Shown here: one piece after another, positions 43,008 to 54,600 of the stretch
How the letters are laid out: each line of letters opens with the position of its first letter
How positions within the stretch are numbered: position 1 is the first letter of the stretch
NCBI GenBank assembly: GCA_027475525.1
Contig: JAMWFC010000115.1
Coordinates: 1,612,001-1,676,000 of the forward strand
Length of the DNA: 64,000 nucleotides
Direction of reading: 5' to 3'
DNA from: Macrolepiota albuminosa
Lineage: Eukaryota > Basidiomycota > Agaricomycetes > Agaricales > Agaricaceae
Program-made: the position numbers and the translations under genes
The notes under the pieces: model-generated
The model's database searches: none
What the model was told of the DNA's origin: nothing
The model's input: the letters and a program-made list of their open reading frames with translations, nothing else

Positions 43008-43692
43008 ATGGACCAGACTCCCGTTTCTCTCTTTGACACATACGAGCTCGACTTTCGACACATCCTCGACGGGACCAAGGTCAAACTCGAAGCCAGCGGG
43101 AACCGAGGGACGTAGCGTGGCCGTGCATGGGTCACCCATGTTACTCCCGAGCCTTTCGCAACAGAACAAAGACGTACCGCGCTGCGTAAAGTCGAAATAG
43201 AACTCGACGAGGCAGATGACATCGTAAGCCCCCAGCCGATTGGGCCCCAGGTGTCTGCGCTCGAGGTCGAGATTCAAGGCATACCGCAGTCGATCAAGGG
43301 GCAGTATTCAACGCGGATGGAGCAGGTCAAGGGCGAGCTCGCGCGGTGTAGGAAACGCGCAAAGGACGTGCATGCGCAGCAAGCGCGGGAGGACCTGCTT
43401 TGGAGGCGGAGGATCAGGGCGCGGATATATTGAGGACGCTGAGAGGCCAGAAAGAGACGTTGGAGACTGCAAGGGATACTGTGAGTTTTGGATAAACGCG
43501 TTGTACCAGGCTTATTCTGCGGATTCCAATATCGAGCGTGCATCTGGAACGATCAAGAAGATGATTAGACAGTGAGTCCGCATTTGGCCCTCTGTGTATG
43601 GCTCATAGACATAGCGATTCCTACTCAGCGCCATGACGGTGCTTATCATCTGCATCGTCATTGTCATTCTGTACTACAAAATCGTGCGATAG
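43008..43692 (+). pseudogene. VTI1: VTI1-like v-SNARE, degenerate copy
   Basis: Vti1 is a Qb-SNARE for Golgi, endosome and vacuole fusion. The N-terminal domain is recognisable: SLFDTYELDFRHIL, then TALRKVEIELDEADDIV and EVEIQGIPQSIKGQYSTRM. The SNARE helix pieces are GADILRTLRGQKETLE and NIERASGTIKKMIRQ. The C-terminal anchor is TVLIICIVIVILYYKIV. However, the segment between ...QAREDLL and DQGADIL is missing (some 50 residues in other Vti1 proteins), a stop lies at about 43113, and the implied introns near 43222 and 43482 would be only about 30 nt. I therefore call it a degraded or aberrant copy. No other VTI1 is in the window. Confidence 0.65.
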
Positions 43693-44430
43693 TTGGACTA
43701 TTTCACTGGTAATGCTTCCTTTGTTCCTCGGCCAGCGACTTATATCTATTCCACCTGCTAAGCATACATTTCTACTTCTCATTTACGCAACAACAACCTC
43801 GGCCTCTTCCCATTCAGTCAAGGATTCTGAGAGAATGGTGGCGTCTCCTCATTTGCGCGCTACGAGACGGATTCACAAGATGACCAAAAACAGCGCACGA
43901 CAAGAAAGACGATACAACAATGGCATGCAAGGATGGCTACGATGTATGCTATGCGCCAAGGAGGAGGCCCTTTTGTTACGAGGACAACGTATTAAAGCAA
44001 ACGGGCTTATGATAATGTCGTGATCGTCACTTGCAGCAAGACGTGACGTGGAAGGTTTGCAAGTGCGCGTGGCCATTTCTGGAGTGGGGTTTGTATATGT
44101 ATATGATGCCGTATCGGATGATCGCGAGAACGCCAGAGTTGGATGCCCGCAGCAAACAAGTACGTACAGAGCATGGATGTACGGTAAATGCGAATGCGTA
44201 AAGTACAAGAAAAAGCTTGGGCCACAAATGTCAAAAGAGACTAGGAAAAAAAAACGAAAAGAGGACTTTTGTCGTTTGCGTAGTGATCTCGCACGGCAGA
44301 CCAGATGAGTGTGGAGGACAAGCGTAAAGTGGTGTAACTGTCAGAGATAGAGACTCATAGATCATAGGAGTCAATGTCACGTGTCCACGGCTGCGCCCCA
44401 TTCAATATGTTTTTTCTTTGGTTGTACATA
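43693..44430. other. Intergenic, no gene seen
   Basis: Overlapping short frames on both strands, none with motifs. Confidence 0.5.
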
Positions 44431-44604
44431 AGTTCGTTACTATCCCAATAACGCAACTGAGGTATGTTTATTACAATTCACTATTTACCTACATCCGTAA
44501 CTTACTTCATTATGCCTAGCACGCTACGGCGTTTATTAGGTGATTAATATAAAGTTCGTTACTATCCCAATAACGCAACTGAGCACGCTACGGCGTTTAT
44601 TAGG
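44431..44604 (+). repeat. Intron-plus / intron-minus tandem pair, locus 2
   Basis: Copy U: 44431-44461, a 58-nt GTATGT...GCCTAG intron (44462-44519), then 44520-44540. After a 12-nt linker, copy S: 44553-44583 joined directly to 44584-44604. All 52 flank bases are identical. The 5' part folds on AGTTCGTTA / TAACGCAACT. Confidence 0.9.
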
Positions 44605-45150
44605 AGCAGATCTCTCTGATAGTAACAAGGTAACAAGGCGAGCAGCAGGTGGACTTAAGCTTGGGGTCAGCACAATGCGCGATTACGCTACGCAAGGCGA
44701 TGTGACCGTGCGCGCCGATAAGAGTCGAACGGGCTGCCTAGTGCCGAGGTAGGCTATACAAGTTCATCGGGTTCCTCGACATGTCAGCGTCCCCATCGTT
44801 CATCGTTGCATTTCAGGCAAAGATTTCTTTCTCATGAAAGTTTGGCCGATGGAACTGATGGTGATACCATGGATTGTGCGAGTTCTTTTCTCAAATTTTC
44901 TCTGCATAGCGATAGCACTTGTCATAAAAATTACAGCCAATGCCTCATACAACTGTTTACCACCGATTAGATCCTCTGGGTTTAATTTCATTACCCATGA
45001 CGCATGTGACTACAGGATCACGCCTGGCAAAGCGCCGTTCACGTGAACTTTTAGATGGTTTGAAGCGGTGATATGTTTTCCATTATTTCATTATGACGCT
45101 TTTATTATCATATACTTACATTCACGGCTATAAATATCATGTCGCACCCC
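44605..45150. other. Intergenic, no gene seen
   Basis: Nothing recognised; a weak T-arm-like GTTCGACTC on the reverse strand near 44730 lacks the rest of a tRNA. Confidence 0.5.
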
Positions 45151-45310
45151 TAGAGTCATATCATCTCTCGATATTTGACTCCAGGTGCGTCATTTACTTT
45201 ACGTTATTCCAAACTTGTACTTATACATCATCTCAATATTTGACTCCAGATTATTATATTGTTAACTACTGTCGAATACATCATCGTTTGCCATAATGCT
45301 GCGTCATTAG
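45151..45310. repeat. Second copy of the 19.7-kb dispersed hairpin repeat
   Basis: GAGTCA...TGACTC forms an inverted repeat. TCATCTC..ATATTTGACTCCAG occurs twice (45161, 45228), separated by GTGCGTCATTTAC...TTGTACTTATACA. The tail has CATAATGCTGCGTC. The layout and several words (GTGYGTCATT, TGTACTTATA, ATAATGCTGCGTC) match 19745-19895. Confidence 0.6.
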
Positions 45311-45934
45311 TTACAATGAGAGGGTTTTGATATGTACGAGGATGACAGACAAAGCCAAAAAACGTCTAGGATACGTGTACCATATGAACCTAATCTCGGT
45401 TCCCGGCATCACCCATGCCTCTCAGACTGGACCGAACTAATGGCAATTGATTCTTTGATTGATAAGATTTTTATATCAAGTTTCATCCCTTGAACTCAAC
45501 TAATTGCCAGTATGGAAGAAACACAATAAGAGAGCTTCAAATTAGATCTGATTTGGGTGAACCAGGATCTGTCAGTGCGTCCACAGCATTATCATTGTTA
45601 ATGCTGGGATTCAAAGCCTACTCCCTCTTTCTTGATCATTATTTCCTTTTTTATTATTTCTTACCAATATACAATTTTTGTACCACCACACCTCAGGCGC
45701 TTACCACCATCTGTGGACGCATCTGAGTTATTACTTACGGTATCATCTGACAATCATTATGATTCAAAGTGTCTGATTCAACCATTGAGATGCATCTCTG
45801 AATCTGTCATATCAATTGATTTGAATGAATTATAATATAAACCCATGTTGATTCAGATAGCAAAAACCCGGTTCCCGTCCTCTATCACTGTCTCAAACAG
45901 TGGCTTATTTCATAGTCGACTATCTGCACCAATC
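45311..45934. other. Intergenic or 5' flank of the membrane-protein gene
   Basis: Hydrophobic short frames occur but no confident exon. Confidence 0.4.
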
Positions 45935-47217
45935 ATGACTCCTGGTGAACGGCGAATCCTCCAAGGCATTGGACAAAATCTACTTTTGGACTGGATTTCT
46001 ACCATAGTTGAAGCTTTTTTATATGGTATGCTCTCTCTACGTCAGCACCAGATTCTGACTTCCCTAAAGGTTTGTTTACACCAATTGCAATTGTTACTGC
46101 CTGCCAGTGCGATGGCTTCTGATAAAAACACATATACTCAACCTGATCTTTTATGTCAAACAGGCATCCAAACCAAACCTGGCGCTCTAAATGCCAAGTA
46201 GCAGTTATCTGGTTTGGTATTATTGCATCTAGCATAAGTTTTCTGATACACATTGGGGATTCAATCGTCGAGTCTCAAATTTTCCGAGGCAACGTTCCAT
46301 CTCTTTCCCAAAGTCTCCAATACGTCAATACCTCTATTGGAAATTGGGACGTAGCCATCAACTGGTTTGTCTGGATCCCTGTGAGTCTGTATTTGAAACA
46401 ATTTCAAAGAATCTGGATCAGAACTGGCTTAGCCAGTCATCAATGATGCCTTCATCATCTGGCGTGCATGGGTTGTTTTCCAAAGACGACGTTGGATACT
46501 ACGGCTTTGTATATTGCTATGGTTGTGTGCTCTTGGTGTGTTGAATCTATATTATATCTATTATAAGCTAATAATATATACAGTTTTCACCCTCATCTCT
46601 CTATCAATTTTGTCAGGCCCTAAAGTTTTGATATCGGCTATTAAATCTAACAGTAGCACTATTGATATCCTGAGTATCACAGTCACTATCTGGTCATTCT
46701 TGATCAACTCTGTTGCAACATACTTTATCGGTTGGACATTATTGTATGCTCTTCTTCATGCAATATTCACCTGATTACATTAATGCAATATCCAGCAAAT
46801 ATGTGAAATTCTTACGAAAAAACATTGATAGCCAACAGCGTCAGTCATTCAAATCATGGCACATCCTGCGCCTCTTGGTAGATGCTGGAGCATTGTATGC
46901 TGTTTTGCAGGTTGGTTTTCGAACATAATTTGACTATGACAGTGTTTATGTTATGACTGGGATTACAGCTCCTAGTAATTGTTGTGCCTCTTGCAACCAG
47001 CCCAAATAATTTCCCTCTATTGATTGCCTCTGCTTTGGTTCAACAGTTTTATTATTCCATCTCAGTATGTATCATCTTTGTCTATGATTTTAAACATGAT
47101 CGTATTCTGCAGGCTATCTACCCAGCATTGACAATTGCTCTCATCCGCGGCCCATTTTCAATTGCAGGCATACATGAGACTGTACAATCACTCCAGATAT
47201 CTGCGCCTGGTGTCTGA
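45935..47217 (+). CDS. Multipass membrane protein of an agaricomycete-type family
   Basis: Start MTPGERRILQGIG at 45935. Exons with consistent phases include one ending ...INWFVWIP (46380), then PVINDAFIIWRAWVVFQRRR (from about 46431), GPKVLISAIKSNSS (from about 46616), a cytoplasmic KFLRKNIDSQQRQSFKSWH block, LVIVVPLATSPNNFPL and AIYPALTIALIRGPFSIAG to the stop at 47215-47217. Most exons are membrane helices, giving roughly six or seven. The ...AxxIWRAWVVF... block followed by Arg is typical of an uncharacterised family abundant in mushrooms. Two spots do not read through (about 46090-46200 and near 46745), so the gene may have extra introns or be frameshifted. No function is known to me. 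Confidence 0.6.
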
Positions 47218-47909
47218 TCGCAGCGATGCCATACCGACCTACTTCTACTAGAATCTTACAGTTTGAATCTCTCTTTCTATCTCCTTCATCAAAGACTTCG
47301 TCACTTTTAACCTTGACTTCATGACCTTCCTGCCCGAATATTTATTTATTTCATTGAGAGCGTGTATTTATTTGGCGTCGAACCTCGCATGATTATCCTC
47401 ACTCCACGTTCAAGACTTGAATTCTTGGGTTCCGCACCTTCTCAATGCGGCGATCCGCTATTGATTGCTTCAATGGGTCTGTGTTCAGATTCGAATTTAC
47501 GGCCTATTCCATATCCTTAATGAAGCAGTTTATTACCAACGAAAGTTTTCCGAAAGGAACCAAACACGAGCAGCATGCCACAAAATTTGTCTAAGTCTAG
47601 ACAGAAAGTAAACATTGAATCGTGCATTTCACCTCTCACCAACACCTGTATAGAGCATTACTACCTATATATAAATGTGCAACGTAGGGTTCAAGCCCTC
47701 CACTTCTCGTCAATGAGGAAATCCTGCATTACACGCCTCGTCAGAAGAAGTGTCAACAAACCACTAACAAAATAAATGCACCAATGGACATTTCACAAGC
47801 GCACCGCGCACAACCGCAAGGCGACACTTAACGTGCTGAAGGTCTACACCCGGAACGACATGCCCAGTCTTCACTTTCGGAACATCATTCTGTTAGAATC
47901 CTGACTTCT
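47218..47909. other. Intergenic, no gene seen
   Basis: 3' flank of the membrane-protein gene. Confidence 0.5.
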
Positions 47910-48089
47910 TGTACCTAGTGAAATACAGACATCGTTAGTGTCGATCCTCAGTCCGTATACAAACGACTCTATTTTCTGTACCTAGTGAGATACAGACACC
48001 ATTAGTGTCGATCTATCAGTACAGTCAATGTCCATTCGTAGATATAAGTATGATAAAGAAACTCACCCTCAGTCCGTATATAAACGACT
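47910..48089 (-). repeat. Intron-plus / intron-minus tandem pair, locus 3
   Basis: Reverse strand. Copy U: 48089-48067, a 54-nt GTGAGT...CTGATAG intron (48066-48013), then 48012-47977. After an 8-nt linker, copy S: 47968-47946 joined directly to 47945-47910. Four substitutions separate the copies over 59 flank bases. The stem CTCAGTC / GACTGAG lies just before the donor. Confidence 0.9.
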
Positions 48090-49534
48090 GAGAGTGCTCA
48101 TCTTGCCATTAAGCGTATTGAGTGTAAAGAAGAATACAATATACGTAACTACGAGTATGCATGAAGGCCCCACCAAAACACAGTGAGAGACCAAGGACAT
48201 GTACATTGTCTGAAAGAACAGTGGTTTCATATAACGTGGATAAGATTGTGCACAAAGAGGGAGTAAGCGAGCCCTAGAATGAAAAAATGTAGAGAGTCTG
48301 TCTGCAGCTGGATAGGCCTCGAATGAGAACAGTTATTCCCCAGCTCTCAAATTGACGCCATACCCTCGCAAACGAACCAAGTATTGCGATCACCGACCGC
48401 AATGTGTTGTATCCGTGTTTCTCCAGGCCAGCTCCCGTGTTGGGTATCTACTCACCTTCGGAAATGAGTTCCCCATGCTTCTCTTATTGACGCTTTTGAA
48501 GCGGTCTTAGAGGATCTTTTCGAGTGTAAGATAAAGGACTAATCTCGTCATTGCCAGGATCTTCCATTTGGCTCACATTTGCAGGTAATTGTCACGGATC
48601 ACTCGCAACATCCAAAACTCGATATTTTCAAGGCCTCGGTTGTCCTCTTGTATACATACCTATTTCATCACATTCTCATTTATTTTCTCCTTAGCCACAT
48701 GGACTGCAATTTGTATGGGGAAGTATAAACTTGATATAAAAGAAACGCTTCGCCTATCCATTTGGATTCATAAATGCGATGTCGCTTAAACGCTGTCGTG
48801 CGTAACCGAGGCGGCGGGGAAAGGGCACTCGGCGAGTATGGTATATTTTGCGGGACTATACTGAGACGCTGTTTATGGAAGATCGACGAGCTTATGTGTT
48901 ATAAGCTCGCTTCCAGCGATCACGATGCGTACGCGGGATATTTCGGCCATCCGTACGCCCAGGCATACCAACATGACTACGCTGGCGATGATCGGGGGGG
49001 TTATTGTGAAGAGGTTGAAAAGCCCAAGGTTTTAAAGGTGAATTCGTTTTGATCGTCTGCCTTGCACTTGCTCATTTGATGGCCTTGTGTAGATCGCTAA
49101 TGCTTGATGCTGAGCGCGGTCACTAGGCGAATGGACGAACGAGTGCATCCTGCGTACCGCTCCACTCACTCTACACATCTGATTCTTTTAATCGCCTTTC
49201 TTTTTCCTTGTCTCTCCTTTCCCCGACGAACTCTTTAAAAAGCTGTCTGATTGGAAATACTAACTTATGTCGTGCTCCTATTCCCCCTCACTCTCCACTT
49301 TCCCCTCCTCGCTCTCACCACGGTTGTAGAAAAACCAATCTGATTACGCTGGTCTGTCACTCTATGTATCCATGTATCCCTTTCGTTCTTTTGTACGTTC
49401 CCTCTATCGTGTCCGTGAGTTTTTTGATACTTGATACCGTACGTACAATTTGCCTCCGCTTGACTTCCTCTTCAGATTGAGATTTTGTTTCCGATAAGAT
49501 AAGATCAAGCAAACGAATCTTTCCTTTAACTTTC
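48090..49534. other. Intergenic, no gene seen
   Basis: Upstream of TCF25; a C/T-rich stretch lies at about 49190-49320, a common promoter feature in basidiomycetes. Confidence 0.5.
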
Positions 49535-52500
49535 ATGGCTCCTCGCCTGAACAAACGCCAGCAGCGTGAGCTCGAGGAACTCTCCGCCCTAGGTGCAGGC
49601 GCTAGGCCTTCGTCCGATGCTATAACTGATGAAGAGGAGATGGTGATGGAGTCGAAGCCGGCTGTCGGGTTTTCCAGTCGGGTGCGTGATTTGAAGTACT
49701 AGGCTGTGAGTCAACGCGCCTGAAGTATATGGGCTAGTTTCTGTTGGAAGAAGAAGTCAATGAGAGGGGAGGAGAAGAGGATGAGGAAGATGAAGCGGTA
49801 CCGGTTGCATCTAAACGCAAGGTACGTTTCGGTCACTAAATGTTTCAACCCGATTCTGACGTGCGCGTGTCGCCTCGCAGAAAAAGAAGAACAAAAAGAA
49901 AATAGACGCGCAGGTCTCTATACCGAAGCTCCTGCCGAAGAATGAGAAAAAAGCCGCAAAACGCGCAAAAGCAAAGGAGAAAAAGACGGGAGAGGACGAG
50001 CTCGAACAGGCGTTGGCTGAATTATCGCTCAAGTACGTCTTTTCCTTTTCACTATCCTTATTCATCCTGGAATACTTATCTTACATCAGGTATCCTTCCG
50101 CTGCATCCTCAACATCAACCGGGTCTCACGCACCCCTCCCACCGCCGAACACGCTGAACAACCTCCTTGCTGTCTCCCTCGCCCACCTTGACTCTGCAGC
50201 CGAAATGCGCAAATTCTTTGGCTCCAGAGTCATCTCATCCTCCACAGATCCTTCTTCCACGCCCGGACACTCCCGGAACCCTCGACGTGCGGCAGCGATC
50301 AAACAGAAGTCGAACCTGACGAGACCACAGCCAGGGTGGTGGAGCGCGAGTCAGAGGGAAGGATTGTCCATCAGGAGCTTGGATGTTGCAGAGGTGAGGG
50401 AATTGGAGGGTAGACGGGGGTGGAATGAGGAGGACGGAAAAGCGAGAGGGGAGGAGAAGTGGTGGACGGTGGAGTATAGTCAGAGATATAAGAGCTTGAC
50501 GAAGCTGTTTATCCAGGCTGTTATGAGCGGACGTGTGTCTTATCTTTTTCGTCGATTCTCTCATGTGCTGATCCATGATATCACACTATGATAGACCCCG
50601 ACGCATTATGGGAAGTCCAACGCAAGCTCCCCTGGCATGCTGATAACCTCCTTCAACTAGCGGAAGTGTACCGCCATCGCGAGGGTACGTTTTTCGTCTC
50701 TTTTCTCACTTTCTGCCTCCTAAGTTCAGTTGCACACCATGCATAGAATACGCACAAGCCGTCGACTTTGTCGATCGTGCTCTATTTACATATGAGCGTG
50801 CCTTTATCGGTGCCTTCACCTTCACGACTGGCACAAATAGGCTCGACTTTGACCGTGTTGAAAACCGCCCCTTCTTCCTCGCTCTCCATCGACAAATCAC
50901 GTATGTCCCTCCCTTTGGAATCCCGAGACAACGTCGCACTGACTTACGAACAGTGACCTCCAGCGCCGAGGGTGCACCCGCACCGCCTTCGAGTTCTCCC
51001 GACTCCTTTATGCGCTCGACCCACACTCTGACCCACACGGTGCAGTTTTTCATCTTAATCTATTGGCAGTGAAGTGTGGAATGGGGGAGTGGCTGGTCGA
51101 TGTATTTGATTATTTTGATCGAGTGCGTGAGGGACAGGAGCGGAAGGAACAGGATGAGCAGAAGGAGGGAGGAAGGGGAGCGTGGGGGATGTGGGGAAGG
51201 GGAACTGACAAGGATTATGAGAGGAAGAGGATGGATCCGAGTTTGCTTCCTGGATGGGCGTATGCGAAGGCGTTGGTGTTGAGGATTGCGGAGGGGGTGA
51301 GTGTTCAGTTTCTCTTCTATTATCTTTCCTCCCCTTGGCTTTCTGTGGAGACGTTGACGTATATTTTCAGGATCACGCGAATTCTACATCTCCTAGTGCA
51401 AAGGCGCTGGAAGAAGCTATACGATCGTTTCCAGAGGTCGTACCACTCCTTGCGGATAAACTGGAAGTTGCTCTGCCTGGGTATATACGCTCGCATCAGA
51501 GCTTCCGAGTTTATACAGATACCGGGTACGTCGTCCTTCTGTTCTCCATACCGCAAATCACGATGTTAACATACCACTGGTGCTACGAAGAAACCTCTCA
51601 CCCTCACATGCAGCGCTACAAGCTCTAGCGCACATGTACACTACCCACTCCTCCGCACCTTGGAAGGACCCCTCATCCTCTTTCCTCCCTTCTTGGTTCC
51701 TCTCCACAACTACCGACCTCTTTCCCTCTCTACCTACAAGTTCTCTCCCCGCCACACCCCGGCGCACAGCCCTCCTGTCTCTCCTCTCCAACGTGGAGAT
51801 ACAGCGCACACTGGTCCGGCACATTATGGTTCTCGAAGGAACGCACCGGCGTCTGCTGAGCTTTTTGCCGAAAGACATCTTGACGGGTCAGTCAGGAGAA
51901 GGAGCGGGATTGGCCTGTGACCCTGTGCCGCCGGGGACTAGCGTGAGTCGGTACGATGATGTCTACTTTGAAGGGGTAGAGGACGTATTTGCGTGGAGTG
52001 GGAGAGGGGGAAGACGCGGTGGAGGCGGTGCGGTGGATGAGGAGGATGGGAGGATGCTGGAGATGATCATTCGGGATCGCGAGGTGAGGGAAAGGGTTCT
52101 GGTGAGTGCTTATATTCTGTGTCTGGTTTTTGCGAGGGTTAGATGCTGATACGTGGAATGTGTAGCAATTTTTGAGAGGGTTGAGAGGGCAGTTCCCTGG
52201 TGGCCTTCGGGAGATGCTCGAGAGGATTGGACCGGAGGCGGTGGAGGATGTGTTGGGACAGGTACAGGGATTGATTGTTGGGGAAGAGGATGGGGAAGAA
52301 GGGATGCCAGGAGCATTTGCAGCGGCTGGTGCTTTAGGTGGTGCAGTGGCAGTGATGGAGGACGAAGGTGCAGGTGTAGCTCCAGCTGAACCTGAGCCTG
52401 CGCCTACACGTGAAGAGCCCCCTATGCAGGAGCAAGAAGGTGAAGAGAACGACGAGGAATCAGAGGAGGAGCTTACGGTAATTCCCCTGCGAGTGTTCTT

Positions 52501-52684
52501 TTTGGAAGGTACTAACGTATATACTTAGGGAATACAGAGGATATTTAGGAACGTTCTTGGGAGGTTTTGGAATGGTGCTATCGGTGTTGCTGGGGATTCG
52601 TCTGATGATGAGGACGATGTCGAGGTTAGAGAACAAGGGAGTGGGCAGAGGAGAGAAGATGGAAACAGTGATGGTGTTGATTAG
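49535..52684 (+). CDS. TCF25: TCF25/RQC1, ribosome quality control complex subunit
   Basis: Homologue of human TCF25 and yeast Rqc1, which helps the Ltn1 E3 complex ubiquitinate stalled nascent chains on 60S subunits. Eleven exons, all in phase: 49535-49681, 49738-49821, 49881-50032, 50090-50532, 50595-50684, 50747-50900, 50954-51296, 51371-51535, 51591-52101, 52166-52477, 52529-52684. The N-terminus is MAPRLNKRQQRELEELSAL with Lys-rich runs (KKKNKKKIDAQ). The TCF25 core shows EEKWWTVEYSQRYK, LPWHADNLLQLAEVYRHRE and TAFEFSRLLYALDPHSDP, then LPGWAYAKALVLRIA and RRLLSFLPKDILTG. The C-terminus is Gly- and Glu-rich and ends GDSSDDEDDVE...DGVD. Complete and probably functional. Confidence 0.92.
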
Positions 52685-52799
52685 ATGTGCGTTAGCCCAA
52701 AAGACTGATTTCTGATTAAGTGGATGAATTTTTGTCTTTTATGCAAACCGGAGAAGTGCACGGGCATGGTTGTGTCATGCGATTATTAAAATGAATCAT

Positions 52800-54600
52800 C
52801 TAGGATGACGACAGTAACATGATATCAATATCGACAAGAGAAGGCAACTCGCGCTTTCCGTAGACTAAATCCCGGAAGCAAGACGGAGTCAACACCAGAT
52901 CCATAGGCCTTTCATCGACAACAATCTCCGAATGAAGGGAAGATAGCACCTCATGAATCTTCGGGCGATGAGATTGCTCAAAAGACCAGCAGGATTCCAT
53001 CAAGGCCCAGATATCTTCCGTCAACCCCCTAACTGTCCATGCGTTGTCGAAGTGATCTGGCTGTGGAAGATGTTCGCCAGACAACACTTGAGATATCACG
53101 GAACTGTCATCATCTATATCGTGGAAAGGAGAATTGTGGGTGAAGATCTGCAATCTGGTTATTCGGAGTAGGCGATTTTGATCGAAATTTGGGTCTTCAC
53201 CTCATAGGCGACGCAAGCAAATGCGTAGATATCACTGGCCTTAGTTTCAGGCCTCCTTGAAGCTTCCGTGATGCGCAACAACTCTGGGGCTTGCCAACGA
53301 CTCATAGATTTGATTGATGTCAACGATTCATCTGTGATAATGGTTGATTCGAATCCGAAATGAGCGAGACGCGCCCTTGCACATTCATCCACATAAATAT
53401 TGGTCTGTTGTAAGTATTTCAGACCATGATCTAGTGACAACGGCTCAAAATACCCCTTTCACTTCGCCATGGACAATGTCATTGTCGTGGAGGTAAGCAA
53501 TTCCAGTAGCCACGTCATGAAGCTGTAAGCTATCAGCAATGTGAGTCAAGGATCAGACAGGCTTAACTTTACCAAAAGAGTATGATCTTCAGGAGGACAT
53601 ATTGTGAGGAACTGGACTATGGTGCCATTTTCCATCCATGGAGAAACGATATGCATATATGATTAGGAGTAATGCAGTCCAAATACAGGTAATAGATTCG
53701 TGTGAGATAGCTGGCTCCACAGAATAAAAAGGTCGGTGAAAATTTCCTATTGAGTATTTGACTATCAATCGGAAAGACTGCTCAATCTGAGAGGGTACCT
53801 TCACATGTGACCCATTTTTAATGTTTTTATGAAATCGAAGGGGTTTTAGACCAACGGTTCGCCCCATAAAGTTGCATTTGTAGTAACGGGGCGGGGATTC
53901 CTTGGCAGCAAGAGCAGGAATTTCCATCTCGATGTTTTCAATGATGTAACATCTTGGCACTAGTCCTGACCTTTTCGAAAGCTCTTGCGCTACCATGATA
54001 ATATTCTGTCTGAAATCAGAAGTGATACCAGATATATCGATAATCTCAGAAGTTGGTGTGAATAAAAGACGGATACTAGATGAGGATGGACCTTACTGTC
54101 TGGAATGCATCAAGAAGTTTCTGCGCCTTCGTGCCTTGACACTCTAGTAATTTCTTTAACTGCGTATCTTCATCGAAAATTGCACCCAGACGAGTAATAA
54201 GATGACCCATGTTAGTCAAAGTAGCTCCTTGATCAGAATATCTTTTTTTTTCATCATTCAACAGATGGATTGATGATGATTGAAGCAAATTAAGAGGAAG
54301 TGTGATGCCGGTTCTCTTGGGATCCTTTGCAACCTCAAATCGCGACCGTAACGTCAACGCCGTGTCCTGTGGCCTCGGTGGTGACATGATCTGAGAAACA
54401 CTCTGTACACGACGTTGAACAGCCCCTAGGAATTGTGAGTTCGACAATCTATTACAGTCGATTTTACCAGTACCCTGAGAATTCTGGAACTTTTTTCCCC
54501 GCGAGGCAGAACCAGTCGGAACATGCGGTTCGTTGTACAACATTAGCTTGTCTAAAACTCTCGTTGACATAGTTTTGGATTCGGACAGTGCTTTGGTCAT
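52800..54600 (-). CDS. TKL-like pseudokinase B
   Basis: Second of two adjacent, related genes. The N-terminal helical domain (54600 to about 54090) ends with LKKLLECQGTKAQKLLDAFQ, shared with gene A. The kinase-like part follows: MGRTVGLKPLRF (the VAIK Lys region), PWMENGTIVQFL, VATGIAYLHDNDIVHGEVKG and NIYVDECARARLAHFGFES, then SRWQAPELL, ASDIYAFACVAYE and SHRPKIHEVLSSL. The Gly-rich loop is absent, the catalytic HGDLK reads HGEVK and DFG reads HFG, so phosphotransfer is unlikely. An intron of about 46 nt lies inside the catalytic loop. This architecture is common in mushrooms. Exon borders near 53600-54060 are not resolved, so it may be decaying rather than a stable pseudokinase. Confidence 0.7.

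Noticed and set aside
42774..43277. Reverse-strand ORF of 167 codons
   Set aside because: It overlaps the recognisable VTI1-like coding sequence on the forward strand.
44640..44760. tRNA-like T-arm on the reverse strand (GTTCGACTC)
   Set aside because: No matching acceptor, D-arm or anticodon stem could be found.
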